Source: Prionace glauca (taxonomy: Eukaryota > Chordata > Chondrichthyes > Carcharhiniformes > Carcharhinidae). Taken from it: DNA of 64,000 bases. Both the position numbers and the translations under genes were made by a program. Shown here piece by piece: positions 33,868 through 42,739 of this stretch; within the stretch, counting starts at the first letter, position 1, and each line of letters begins with the position of its first letter. The notes under the pieces were generated by a model. It searched no databases, was not told the origin of the DNA, and saw only the letters and a list, made by a program, of their open reading frames with translations. The stretch is taken from the NCBI GenBank assembly GCA_037974335.1, contig CM075760.1, positions 41,854,103-41,918,102 on the forward strand, written 5' to 3'.

Positions 33868-34270
33868 TTACAGATAGAGAGAGAGGGGGCAGTGTTAGCA
33901 ACAGTGAGAGTGATAGTGAGACATTGGCTTAGAGAGGGAAAAACACAAGGACATGGAGAACAACAGAGTTTGAAACAGTTTCTAACAGGTACAGAGAAAG
34001 AAACGGACAGAGAGAGAAAAAGAACAGAGAGAGAGAGACTCTCACAGAGCGAGAGAGACAGGGATAGAGAGTGGAGAAAATGGCGAAGGTGATATACAGG
34101 GAAGGAGAAAGGGAGACAGAAGAAGGCAAACTGGAGCTTGAAATAAAAGAGGGAAAGGGAAAGGAAGGGAAAATGGGAGACAAAAAGTGAGGCAAAGGGA
34201 AATAACCAGAGACAGAGAGAAACAGATATAGAGACAGAGAGCGGGAGTGAATGGGAAAGAGTGAGACTGA
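33868..34270. repeat. GA-rich tract downstream of receptor gene 2
   Basis: Purine-rich low-complexity sequence matching in position the tract downstream of gene 1 (11,420-12,140 on the opposite strand). It resumes at about 34,440-34,500 after a LINE 3' end. Confidence 0.9.
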
Positions 34271-34400
34271 ATAGAACATAGAACATAGAACATTACAGCG
34301 CAGAACAGGCCCTTTGGCCCACGATGTTATATCGACCAGTTACAAAAACAATGACCCACTAACCTAAACCAATCCCTTTTTGTCCATAAACCTATCCACG
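34271..34400 (-). mobile_element. CR1-type LINE (family A) 3' end scrap
   Basis: The plus strand opens with repeated ATAGAACATAG units (the tail complement), then ACATTACAGCGCAGAACAGG. It is inserted within the GA tract. Confidence 0.9.
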
Positions 34401-34639
34401 GTAATGAGTAAAATGGACACAACAAGAGCAAAAGACAGAGTGAGTGAGAGAGAGCAAGAAGCAAGAGAGAGAGAGAGAAGCACAGAAAGTGGCAGAGAGA
34501 CATATTTAAAGACTTTACAGATAACCATCAAGTGGAATTATTGGAATATGAGCTCCCTGATTGAGGCAGTTAATGCTGTCCACTCCAGGAGCTCTGCAGA
34601 CGTATATAATACGGAGTGTCTTGGTTAGCAGAATTCAGG

Positions 34640-34925
34640 ATGTGTACACTCAGGATGTGGACAGGTGGTTTTATCACTCGACTACTAATACAGAAACTCA
34701 GCTAATGTATTGGGCACCCGGATTCCAATCTCGTCACAGCAGATGGTGGATTTTGAATAAATAGGTCTGGAGTTTAGAATCCGCTGGTGACCATAAAAAT
34801 ATTGTTGATTGTCGGAAAGCCCTAACTGGTTCACCAATGTCCCAGGAAAGGAAATCTGTTGTCCTTACGTGGTCAGGCCTAACCATGACTCCAGGGCCGC
34901 AACAATGTGGTTGACACTTAATTGT
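34640..34925 (+). mobile_element. tRNA-derived SINE (second family)
   Basis: The tRNA-like head contains ACTCAGCTAATGTATTGGGC. A body follows with CACAGCAGATGGTGGATTTT, and the tail ends at the gypsy junction. It corresponds to 10,757-11,255 in block 1. Confidence 0.6.
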
Positions 34926-35338
34926 CCTCTGAACACGGGTGACTAGGAGGCCGAGTCGCGAAGGCAGATACCTTGAGCTGGTTACAATTAACAGACAACT
35001 GGTCGCATCCCCAATGGAAGAGACAGTAATCATGAACTTTTTCAAAATTCTCCCAGCGGCAGCCAATAATATTTGGCTGTGGAGGCAAACTTACCCAGTC
35101 CTGAATAAACTGAAGAAGTAAGAGCTGATGGGGGTAACCAAAAGGCTGTTACATAGAACATAGAACATTACAGCGCAGAACAGGCCCTTCGGCCCACGAT
35201 GTTGCGCCGACCAGTTACAAAACAATGACCCACTAGCCTAAACCAATCCCTTTTCATCCATAAACCTATCCACAGATCTCTTAAACGCCCCCAAACTAGG
35301 TGCATTTACAACTGCAGCTGGCAGGGCATTCCAGTCCC

Positions 35339-36862
35339 TCACCACCCTCTGGGTAAAGAACCTACCCCTGACATCTGTCCTATAACTACCCCCCTTAATT
35401 TAAAATCGTGCCCCCTCATGCTAGCTTTCTCCATCCTAGGAAAAAGGCTATCACTATCTACCCTGTCTAAACCTCTAATCATCTTATATGTTTCAATGAG
35501 ATCCCCTCTTAGCCGCCTTCTTTCCAGCGAAAACAACCCCAAATCTCTCAATCTCTCTTCATAGGATCTCCCCTCCATACCAGGCAACATCCTGGTAAAC
35601 CTCCTCTGCACCCTCTCCAAAGCCTCTACATCCTTCCTGTAATGTGGGGACCAGAACTGCACACAAAACTCCAAGTGCGGCCGCACCAGAGATGTGTACA
35701 GTTGCATCATGACGCTGCGACTCCTAAATTCAATCCCACTACCAATAAACGCCAAGACTCCGTATGCCTTCTTAACAACCTTATCTACTTGATTCCCAAC
35801 TTTCAGGGATCTATGTACACATACACCTAGATCCCTCTGCTCCTCCACACTATTCAAAGTCCTCCCGTTAGCCCTATACTCAACACATCTGTTATTCCTA
35901 CCGAAATGAATTACCTCACACTTCTCCACATTAAACTCCATCCGCCACCTCTCAGCCCAGCTCTGCAACCTTTCTAAGTCATCCTGCAAACTATGACACC
36001 CTTCCTCACAATCTACCACACCTCCGACTTTGGTGTCATCAGCAAACTTACTAATCCACCCAACTATACCCTCATCCAGATCATTAATAAAAATTACAAA
36101 CAGCAGTGGCCCCAAAACAGATCCCCGAGGCACACCACTTGTAACCGAACTCCATGACGAATATTTCCCATCAACCACCACTCTCTGTCTCCTATTCCTG
36201 ATCCAATTACCTAGATCACCCCCAATCCCATACATCTGCATTTTCTGCAGAAGCCTACCATGGTGAACCTTATCAAACGCCTTGCTAAAATCCATATACA
36301 CCACATCAACTGCCTTACCCCTATCCACCTCTTTGGTCACTTTCTCAAAGAACTCGATAAGGTTAGTAAGGCATGACCTACCCGCTACAAAACCATGCTG
36401 ACTGTCTCTAATCAACTCATTACTTTCCAAATAACTATAAATCCTGTCTCTAATAATCCTTTCCAAAACCTTACCCACCACAGAAGTAAGACTCACCGGT
36501 CTATAATTCCCAGGGAAGTCCCTTCTCCCCTTCTTAAACAATGGGACAACATTTGCTGTCCTCCAATCTTCTGGTACTATACCAGAGACTAACGACGACC
36601 TGAAGATCAGAGCCAGAGGCTCCGCAATCACCCCTCTTGCCTCCCAAAGAATCCTAGGGTAAATCCCATCTGGACCAGGGGACTTATCTATTTTCAATCC
36701 CTCTAAAATATCCAGCACATCCCCCGTATCAACTGCAATACTATCTATTTCACACCCCTGCACCCCAGTGTCCTCCTCAGCTACATTCCTGTCCCCTTGC
36801 GTGAACACCGAAGAGAAATATTGGTTCAACGCCTCTCCAATCTCCTCCGGTTCCACACACAA
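35339..36862 (-). CDS. LINE family A ORF2, reverse transcriptase and C-terminal region
   Basis: 507 codons. KSPGPDGIYPRILWEARG and NYRPVSLTSVVGKVLE come first. YMDF is at about 189-192, RGSVLGPLLF about 246-255 and FADD at 273-276 (catalytic aspartates). Compared with the 16.9-18.4 kb copy it lacks four residues (LLSD) before RRQRVVV, an in-frame loss. It leaves frame after KLRG, so the FFTQRVVRDWNALPAAV end is out of frame at about 35,290-35,390. Confidence 0.85.
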   Translation of the reverse strand: MCVEPEEIGEALNQYFSSVFTQGDRNVAEEDTGVQGCEIDSIAVDTGDVLDILEGLKIDKSPGPDGIYPRILWEARGVIAEPLALIFRSSLVSGIVPEDWRTANVVPLFKKGRRDFPGNYRPVSLTSVVGKVLERIIRDRIYSYLESNELIRDSQHGFVAGRSCLTNLIEFFEKVTKEVDRGKAVDVVYMDFSKAFDKVHHGRLLQKMQMYGIGGDLGNWIRNRRQRVVVDGKYSSWSSVTSGVPRGSVLGPLLFVIFINDLDEGIVGWISKFADDTKVGGVVDCEEGCHSLQDDLERLQSWAERWRMEFNVEKCEVIHFGRNNRCVEYRANGRTLNSVEEQRDLGVCVHRSLKVGNQVDKVVKKAYGVLAFIGSGIEFRSRSVMMQLYTSLVRPHLEFCVQFWSPHYRKDVEALERVQRRFTRMLPGMEGRSYEERLRDLGLFSLERRRLRGDLIETYKMIRGLDRVDSDSLFPRMEKASMRGHDFKLRGVVIGQMSGVGSLPRGW

Positions 36863-37347
36863 CTTCCCTCTACTTCTGTAACTGGCCCTAATCTTGTCCT
36901 AACCAACCTTCTGTTCTTGACATACCTGTAAAACGCCTTAGGGTTCTCCTTAATCCTATCAGCCAAAATCATCTCATGTCCTCTTTTAGCCCTTCTTAAC
37001 TCCCTCTTCAACTCCCTCCTAGCCAATCTAAAACTTTCTAATGCACTACCTGAGCCTTCAAGCCTCATCCGAACATAAGCCTCCTTTTTCTTCCTAACCA
37101 ATGAATCAACTTTTTTGGTGCACCACGGTTCCCTGGGCCTACCAAATCCTCCTTGCCTGACAGGGATATACTTATCACAGACCCGCAATAGCTGCTCCTT
37201 GAAAAATCTCCACATCTCGGATGTTCCCAGTCCCTGTAATCTCCCATTCCAACCAATGCTTCCTAATTCTCTCCTAATAGCCTCATAATTACCCTTCCCC
37301 CAGCTGAAACTACTGACCCGAGGTTCATGCCTATCTCTTTCCATCAC
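36826..37347 (-). CDS. LINE family A ORF2, linker between endonuclease and reverse transcriptase
   Basis: 173 codons including FSWGKGNYEAIRRELG, PWCTKKVDSLVRKKKEAY and RRAKRGHEMILADRIKENPK. This is the usual CR1 linker. It overlaps the next frame near 36,826-36,862, so another frame change lies there. Confidence 0.75.
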   Translation of the reverse strand: MMERDRHEPRVSSFSWGKGNYEAIRRELGSIGWNGRLQGLGTSEMWRFFKEQLLRVCDKYIPVRQGGFGRPREPWCTKKVDSLVRKKKEAYVRMRLEGSGSALESFRLARRELKRELRRAKRGHEMILADRIKENPKAFYRYVKNRRLVRTRLGPVTEVEGSCVWNRRRLERR

Positions 37348-38009
37348 TAAGGTGAACGTAATCGAATTGTGGTCACTATCCCCAAGCTAGACTTGGTGCT
37401 AACTTCCAAGTCTAGCACCTGGTCTGGCTCATTACCGAGCACCAAATCCAATATAGCCTCACCTCTCGTCGGCCTATCTACATACTGAGTCAAAAAACCT
37501 TCTTGCACACTTTGAACAAAAACTGACCCCTCTAACGAGCCAGAGCTGTAGCAATTCCAATCTACATGAGTAAAGTTAAAGTCCCCCATAACAATTACCC
37601 TATTACTTTCACTCCTAACAAGGATCGTCTCCGCAATCCTTTCCTCAACCTCTCTAGAACTTTTTGGAGGTCTATAAAAGACTCCCAACAGGGTGACCTC
37701 TCCTCTCCTATTTCTAATCTCCGCCCATACTACCTCAACAGACAAGTCCTCATCAAAGTTCCTCTCTGACACTGAGATACAGTCCTTGACTAATAATGCT
37801 ACCCCACCCCCCCTTCTACCTCCTTGTCGACTCCGATTAAAGCATTTGTACCCCGGGACCTGCAACATCCATTCCTGACCCTGCTCTATCCAAGTCTCTG
37901 AAATGGCCACAACATCGAAGTCCCAGGTACTGGTCCACGCTGCAAGTTCATCCACCTTATTGCGAATACTCCTCGCATTAAAGTATACACATTTCAAACC
38001 ACATTCCAA
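37347..38009 (-). CDS. LINE family A ORF2, apurinic-type endonuclease domain
   Basis: The start MECGLKCVYFNARSIRNK gives the conserved asparagine; AISETW gives the catalytic glutamate; VIVMGDFNF gives the Asp-x-Asn block. The frame is lost just before the final block: LGDSDHNSIT is readable near 37,370-37,390 but in another frame. The endonuclease nicks target DNA to prime reverse transcription. Confidence 0.85.
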   Translation of the reverse strand: MECGLKCVYFNARSIRNKVDELAAWTSTWDFDVVAISETWIEQGQEWMLQVPGYKCFNRSRQGGRRGGGVALLVKDCISVSERNFDEDLSVEVVWAEIRNRRGEVTLLGVFYRPPKSSREVEERIAETILVRSESNRVIVMGDFNFTHVDWNCYSSGSLEGSVFVQSVQEGFLTQYVDRPTRGEAILDLVLGNEPDQVLDLEVSTKSSLGIVTTIRLRSP

Positions 38010-38110
38010 ACCCTGTTCCGCCTCTCCCCCGCAATGCCGTGCATTGCAGTCCCCATCTATGCCCCCCTCACTTTCACCCCCTCTACTCAGGATCCCACCC
38101 CCCCTCTGAA

Positions 38111-39034
38111 TCAGTTTAAACCACTCCGCATAACCTTAACAAATTTACCTCCCAGGATATTTGTTCCCCTTTGGTTCAGGTGAATCCCATCCCTCTGATA
38201 AAGGTCCCACCTTCCCCAGAACGAGCCCCAATTGTTCAAGTACTTAAACCCCTCCCTCCTGCACCATCCCCTCAGCCACGAGTTCAAGCTTTCCCTCCCT
38301 CTATTCCTCTCTAAACTATCCCGTGGCACAGGCAAGAGTCCAGAGATAACCACTCTGTCTGTCTTGGCCTTTAGCTTCCACCCCAACTCCATGAATCTCT
38401 GCTTAATGTCCCCTTCCCTTAGCCTTCCTATATCATGCGTCCCCACATGAATTATAACTTGGGGTTGATCTCCTTCTCCCCTGAGAGTCTTGAATATCCT
38501 CTCTGAGACATCCTGGACCCCAGCCCCTGGTAGGCAACACACCAGCCCTGAGTTCCTATCATTATTACCGACTCTCCTATCCGTCCCTTTAACGGTGGAG
38601 TCCCCAATGACAAGTCCTAATCTTTTGCTACCCCTAACCACCTGAGCTTTTACAGTAGGCTCATCCCCAGAGACCTGCTCCCTTTGGCTATCCCCAGTTG
38701 ATCCCTCCTCAACTGTAGCCTCCAGGACCGAAAACCTATTTTGGAGGGGAACAGCCCCAGGGGATTGTCCCACCACATTCTTTTTTCCTCTCCTCGTGGC
38801 AGTGACCCAAGACTGGTTTCTAGGAGTGACTAACTCCCTATAACTCCTATCAATGTCCACCTCTGCATCCCGAATTTTGCGGAGCTCCTCTACTTCCACC
38901 TCCAACTCCTTTACACGTTCCTCCAGAAGCTGCATTCTAACGCACTTCCTACAAGTAAAATCCCCTGAAACACTACTGGAGTCCCTCACCACATACATCC
39001 CACAGCAGATGCAGCACACTGCCTGAACTGCCAT
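38111..39034 (-). CDS. LINE family A ORF1: Cys-rich, coiled-coil and SGNH-esterase protein
   Basis: Intact 307-codon frame. Residues 7-31 hold cysteine pairs (CCICC and CRKC) like the zinc-binding start of CR1 ORF1 proteins. Residues 33-55 are a short coiled coil (LLEERVKELEVEVEELRK). NRFSVLE lies at 99-105. Residues 140-300 form an SGNH/GDSL-esterase-like domain with GDS (144-146, nucleophile serine), GTHDI (198-202, where GxND is usual) and DGIH (282-285, the Asp-His pair). In CR1/L2-type elements such ORF1 proteins bind the element RNA and may act on lipids or membranes; the exact function is unknown. Confidence 0.85.
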   Translation of the reverse strand: MAVQAVCCICCGMYVVRDSSSVSGDFTCRKCVRMQLLEERVKELEVEVEELRKIRDAEVDIDRSYRELVTPRNQSWVTATRRGKKNVVGQSPGAVPLQNRFSVLEATVEEGSTGDSQREQVSGDEPTVKAQVVRGSKRLGLVIGDSTVKGTDRRVGNNDRNSGLVCCLPGAGVQDVSERIFKTLRGEGDQPQVIIHVGTHDIGRLREGDIKQRFMELGWKLKAKTDRVVISGLLPVPRDSLERNRGRESLNSWLRGWCRREGFKYLNNWGSFWGRWDLYQRDGIHLNQRGTNILGGKFVKVMRSGLN

Positions 39035-40097
39035 CCCTGAAACAATTACCAGCAGAAAAAATAAAAATATTAGAAAGAAAACTTACCCACACTTATAATT
39101 TAGGTTAGAGGAGGTGGGAGGGTGGGATTCTCTACCAGTGTAGAGAATCGGGTATCCTCTCTACGCTAATTTATAGGGTTAGGGGCCCAGAAAACAAAAC
39201 TACAACTACCGGCAAGCGTCCTAGTGACGACTTCCGGTTTTAACTAATTTTTAAAAAAACGCCAAAAACTCGCAACTTTAAAAACTAAAAATAAAAGTTA
39301 GACAGAATAAACAGAAAAATGTACCCGTTGCTGCCTCCTCTGATGTCCAAAAATCGTTGCCTCTCGACTTTGCTCGCCAGAAACAATGAGGCTCGCCAGA
39401 AACAATGAGAAGAATTACAGCAGAATTGCACCCATATTGGAGTGGCAGAGAACAGCTGACTGTGGAAGATGACATACTCCTATGGGGTTCAAGAGTGTCA
39501 TCCTGAGACACCATCCCAACCCGGCCGAACTTTACCATGGCCACCCAGGAGTGGCAAACTGACGATCCTCCAAATTGCCACGTCTGGTGGCCAGGTATGG
39601 ATACAGATATTTGCTTGTGTGTCAGTGTTGGCAATATCAACAAGGGCAGAACAGTCACCAGTCACTATTCTTTACACTTGAGTTGGCCGTAGACATGACT
39701 GCACATGGACAGTGCCGGACCGTTCATGGGGTCTGTGTTCCTGATATTGGTAGATGCTCATTCAAAATGGATGGCCATACACAGGATGAGTTAATCAAAT
39801 ACAAGGAGAAGAGTGGAGAAACTTCACACCTCTTTCTTGACACCAGACATTCTTCAGGTGTTGAATTCTAAAAATGGACCACCCTCCATCAGTCAGGAAT
39901 TTGTGCATTGCATGAAGTTGAGCAATATTTGATGCGTTGCTGTAGAGGGTACTGGTGAGGCCGCAACAGGAATACCATGTGCAGTTTTGATCGGCGTACT
40001 TGATCGGCGTTAGGACAGTGCCCACATTACCCATCATCCAATGGTCGGGCAGAAAGAGTTGTGTTCCCTGACAACTGAGTCGATATTGAAGAGAATC

Positions 40098-40175
40098 CTC
40101 AGCACGACAGGACATAAACAACAGTGCTGCATAAGTCCTCAGCACCACAGGACATAAACAACAGTGCTGCATAAC
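40098..40175. repeat. About 40-bp tandem duplication
   Basis: Two adjacent copies of a unit with ACAGGACATAAACAACAGTG, differing at one or two bases. Confidence 0.85.
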
Positions 40176-40204
40176 TCCACCTGTGGCTTGAATCCTCTTT
40201 GTGC

Positions 40205-40790
40205 CCCTCTCACACTCTCCTCAAGGTGCTGAGCATCTGTCCCAGTTTCCCCCTCTCACACTCTCCTCAAGGTGCTGACAGTCTGTCCCAGTTTCCCCCT
40301 CTCACACTCTCCTCCAGGTGCTGAGCGTCTGTCCCAGTGTCCCTTCTCCCACTCTGCTCAAGGTGCTGACTGTCTATGCCACTGTCACAGTGACCCCCAC
40401 ACGCTTCTGGGGGGGGGGGTGTGTCTGACTGTCTGTCTCAGTGTCCCCCTCTCACACTTTCCTCAAGGTACTAACTCTCTGCCCTGGTGTCACAGTAAGC
40501 CTCTCGAACACTCTCCTCAAGGAGCTGACTGTCTGTCATAGTATCCTAGTGCCCTCCCCTCATAATCTCCTCAAGGTGCAGACTCTCTGCCCTGGTGTCC
40601 CAGTGATCGCCCCTCTCACACTCTCCTCAAGGCGTTGCTTGCCTCTCTCGGTGTCCCAGTGACCCCCTCTCACAAGGTGCTGTTTTCCTGTCCCAGTGTG
40701 CCAGTGTCCCCCTCTCTCACTCTCCTCAAGGTGCTCACTGTCAGTCCCACAGTCCCAGTGTCCCCCTCAGACTCACCTCAAGGTTACCCA
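40205..40790. repeat. Pyrimidine-rich minisatellite, about 46-bp unit
   Basis: About a dozen diverged units of the type CTCTCACACTCTCCTCAAGG then TGCTGACTGTCTGTCCCAGT. Unit length varies, and a G-run near 40,410 interrupts the array. Confidence 0.85.
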
Positions 40791-40869
40791 ATTAGCTTCT
40801 TCTGTGCTGCAATGAGTTTATGACTGGAAATATATAATGTAGCTGCAGTAATATATTACAGAACTAGAA

Positions 40870-41190
40870 ATTAATAAGAAATGGAAATGGGGGAGTACTT
40901 TACTCAGAGATGTGAGAGAGAGGAGGAAGTTCTATGTTTTCTGAGGATCAATCTTGGAATTGGAACGACCAATCTTCGTTCACCCAAAGCCTGCAGTTTG
41001 ATTCGCTGGAGGACCAGAGATTTTCCAGTCCCCCAACTCTCCTATTGCTCCACATCTAAGCTTGCCGGTCACAGAGGGTGGGCACAGCCCCGCACATGTG
41101 CAGATTCCCTTCTTCCTTTGGACATGCGCAGTCCTGGGCTGGGGGGAGATCACCGAGCGGCTTCTCACTCTGGGCAGAGCCACCAGCCGC
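40870..41190. other. Unassigned DNA between two minisatellites
   Basis: No gene or known element recognised. Low-complexity flanks create open frames on both strands. Confidence 0.4.
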
Positions 41191-41194
41191 ATGA

Positions 41195-41535
41195 GCAGAA
41201 ACCTTGGCTCGAGGAGGGAAGGGGAACAATGGGTGGGGGAGGGGTCCCAGGAGGGGGAGGTGGAGGGGAACAATGGGTGGGGGAGGGGGTCCTGGGAGGG
41301 GGAGGGGAACAATGGGTGGGGGCGGATCTCTCAGAATGGGAGGGGAACAATGAGTGGGGCCAGGGCTCCAGAGGGGGAGGGAAAGGGGAAGGGGAACAGT
41401 GGGTGGGGCAGGGCTTCTGGGAGGCGAGGGGAACTATGGGTGGGGGTGGGGGTGGGGCTCCCAGAAGGGGAGGGGGCAATGGGTGGGGGTGGGGCTCCTG
41501 GCAGGGGGGCAATGGGTGGGGGCAGGGCTCCCATG
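41195..41535 (+). repeat. G-rich minisatellite with G-quadruplex potential
   Basis: About eight diverged units of the type GGGGAACAATGGGTGGGGGAGG with closely spaced runs of three or more G on the plus strand. Glycine-rich frames here (to 220 codons) are by-products. Confidence 0.9.
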
Positions 41536-41876
41536 TCCCATGAGGCATACAAGATGATCAATGGATTGGATAGGGTGGATAGTGTGAGCCTTTTACCTCG
41601 GATGGTGATGGCTAACACAAGGGGTCATAGCTTTAAATAAATGGCTGGTAACCATAGGACGGATATCAGAGGTAGGTTCTTTACTCAGAGGGTAGTAAGG
41701 TCATGCCTGCAGCAGTTGTGGACTTGCCAACTTTAAGGGCGTTCAAATTGTCAGTGGATAGGCATATGGATAACATTGGAATAGTTTAGGTTAGAGGGTC
41801 ATTAGATTGTTGCGCCAACCAGTGGAACCATTGAGGGCCGAAGTGCCTGTACTGCGCTATAATGTTCTATGTTCTT
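41536..41876 (+). mobile_element. CR1-type LINE 3' end, older relative of family A
   Basis: Starts HEAYKMINGLDRVDSVSLLP-like and ends in the CTATAATGTTCTATGTTC tail, with several frame changes. Confidence 0.8.
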
Positions 41877-41949
41877 TGTCCGTGTGCTGGAGTTCCCACC
41901 CCCCCGACCTTACAATTACGAAGGGGTTCAATAATCCAGTAGTGATTTC

Positions 41950-42240
41950 GAGGGCAGCACAGTGGGTTAGCACTGCTGCCTCATAGCACAGGGACCCGGG
42001 TTCGATTCCTGGCTTGGGTCTCTGTTGTGTGGAGTTTGTATGTTCTTCCCGTGTCTGCGTGGGTTTCCTCCAGGTGCTTCAGTTTCCTCCCACAGTCCAA
42101 AAAGATGTGCTGGTTAGGTGCATTAGCCATGCTAAATTCTCCCTCAGTGTACCCGACCAGCAGCCAGAGTGGGAGGACAAGGGGGTTTTCATAACAACTT
42201 CACTGCAGTGTTAACGTAAGCCTACTTGTGACTAATAAAT
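41950..42240 (+). mobile_element. HE1-type SINE, full-length long-tail subtype
   Basis: The head has A-box-like TGGGTTAGCACTGCTGCC and B-box GGGTTCGATTCCTGG. The body has GTGTCTGCGTGGGTTTCCTC, and the tail ends with CTACTTGTGACTAATAAAT. One of the best-preserved SINEs in the window. Confidence 0.85.
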
Positions 42241-42500
42241 AAGCTCTAACAGGAGAAAGTTCTTTATCCAGTGAGTGGTGAGAATGACAGACTCATCACT
42301 ACAGCGAGTGACTGAGGTGAACAGCATGAATACACTGAAGGGGAAGCTAGATACATACATGAGGGAGAAAGGAATAGAAGGATATGCTGGTGGGGGGAGA
42401 TGAAGAGGGGTGGGTGGAGGGTCATGTGGAACATAAACACTGACACAGACTGACTGAGCCGACTGGCCTGGCCCTGTGCTGTAGACTCAATGGAATAGAG
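42241..42500 (+). mobile_element. Old LINE 3' end relic
   Basis: The segment GAAAGTTCTTTATCCAGTGA to CTGGCCCTGTGCTGTAGACT follows the pattern of LINE 3' ends (FFTQ-like codons, then a 3' untranslated region with GGCCTGGCCC). Too diverged to assign. Confidence 0.5.
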
Positions 42501-42739
42501 ACAAATGTATTTATTTTAGACCTATCTGTAGTGGTAGAAAAAACACTATTTACTGTCCAGGATTAAATAAATGTCCTTCATCAGCTTTTGTGGATCATTT
42601 CAGTGGAAATGTGCTCTCCCAGGCTCAAAGAGTATCAGCCCACTTGGAGCAAAGTTGTGAGACTGGCACATTGTGAATTCTCACTATATCGAAGGCATCT
42701 CAATCTAGTCTACACATTGTAGTAAACTAAAATCAAGGG

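Larger units (their letters stand above)
35154..39414 (-). mobile_element. CR1-type LINE (family A), nearly full length
   Basis: A 4.26-kb element read from 39,414 down to 35,154: 5' untranslated region with a 19-bp direct repeat (39,371-39,408), ORF1, a 101-bp spacer, ORF2 (endonuclease and reverse transcriptase), a short 3' untranslated region and a tail of TTCTATG units. TTACA occurs at both edges (35,149-35,153 and 39,415-39,419). The uninterrupted site is known from block 1, which reads through without a LINE. ORF2 shows about three frame changes, so it is probably no longer autonomous. Confidence 0.9.
34926..40075 (+). mobile_element. Fossil Ty3/gypsy retrotransposon, split by a LINE
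   Basis: Two recognisable parts, 34,926-35,153 (end of RNase H region and linker) and 39,415-40,075 (zinc-binding and part of integrase), flank a LINE inserted at 35,154-39,414. The copy is the paralogue of the fossil at 8,890-10,756. It is broken in several places, has no LTR that I can see, and is old. Near 39,920-40,000 it also holds a LINE scrap. Confidence 0.7.

Noticed and set aside
40881-41640. Glycine-rich 192-220 codon frames
   Set aside because: Produced by the G-rich minisatellite; overlapping frames on both strands are equally open.
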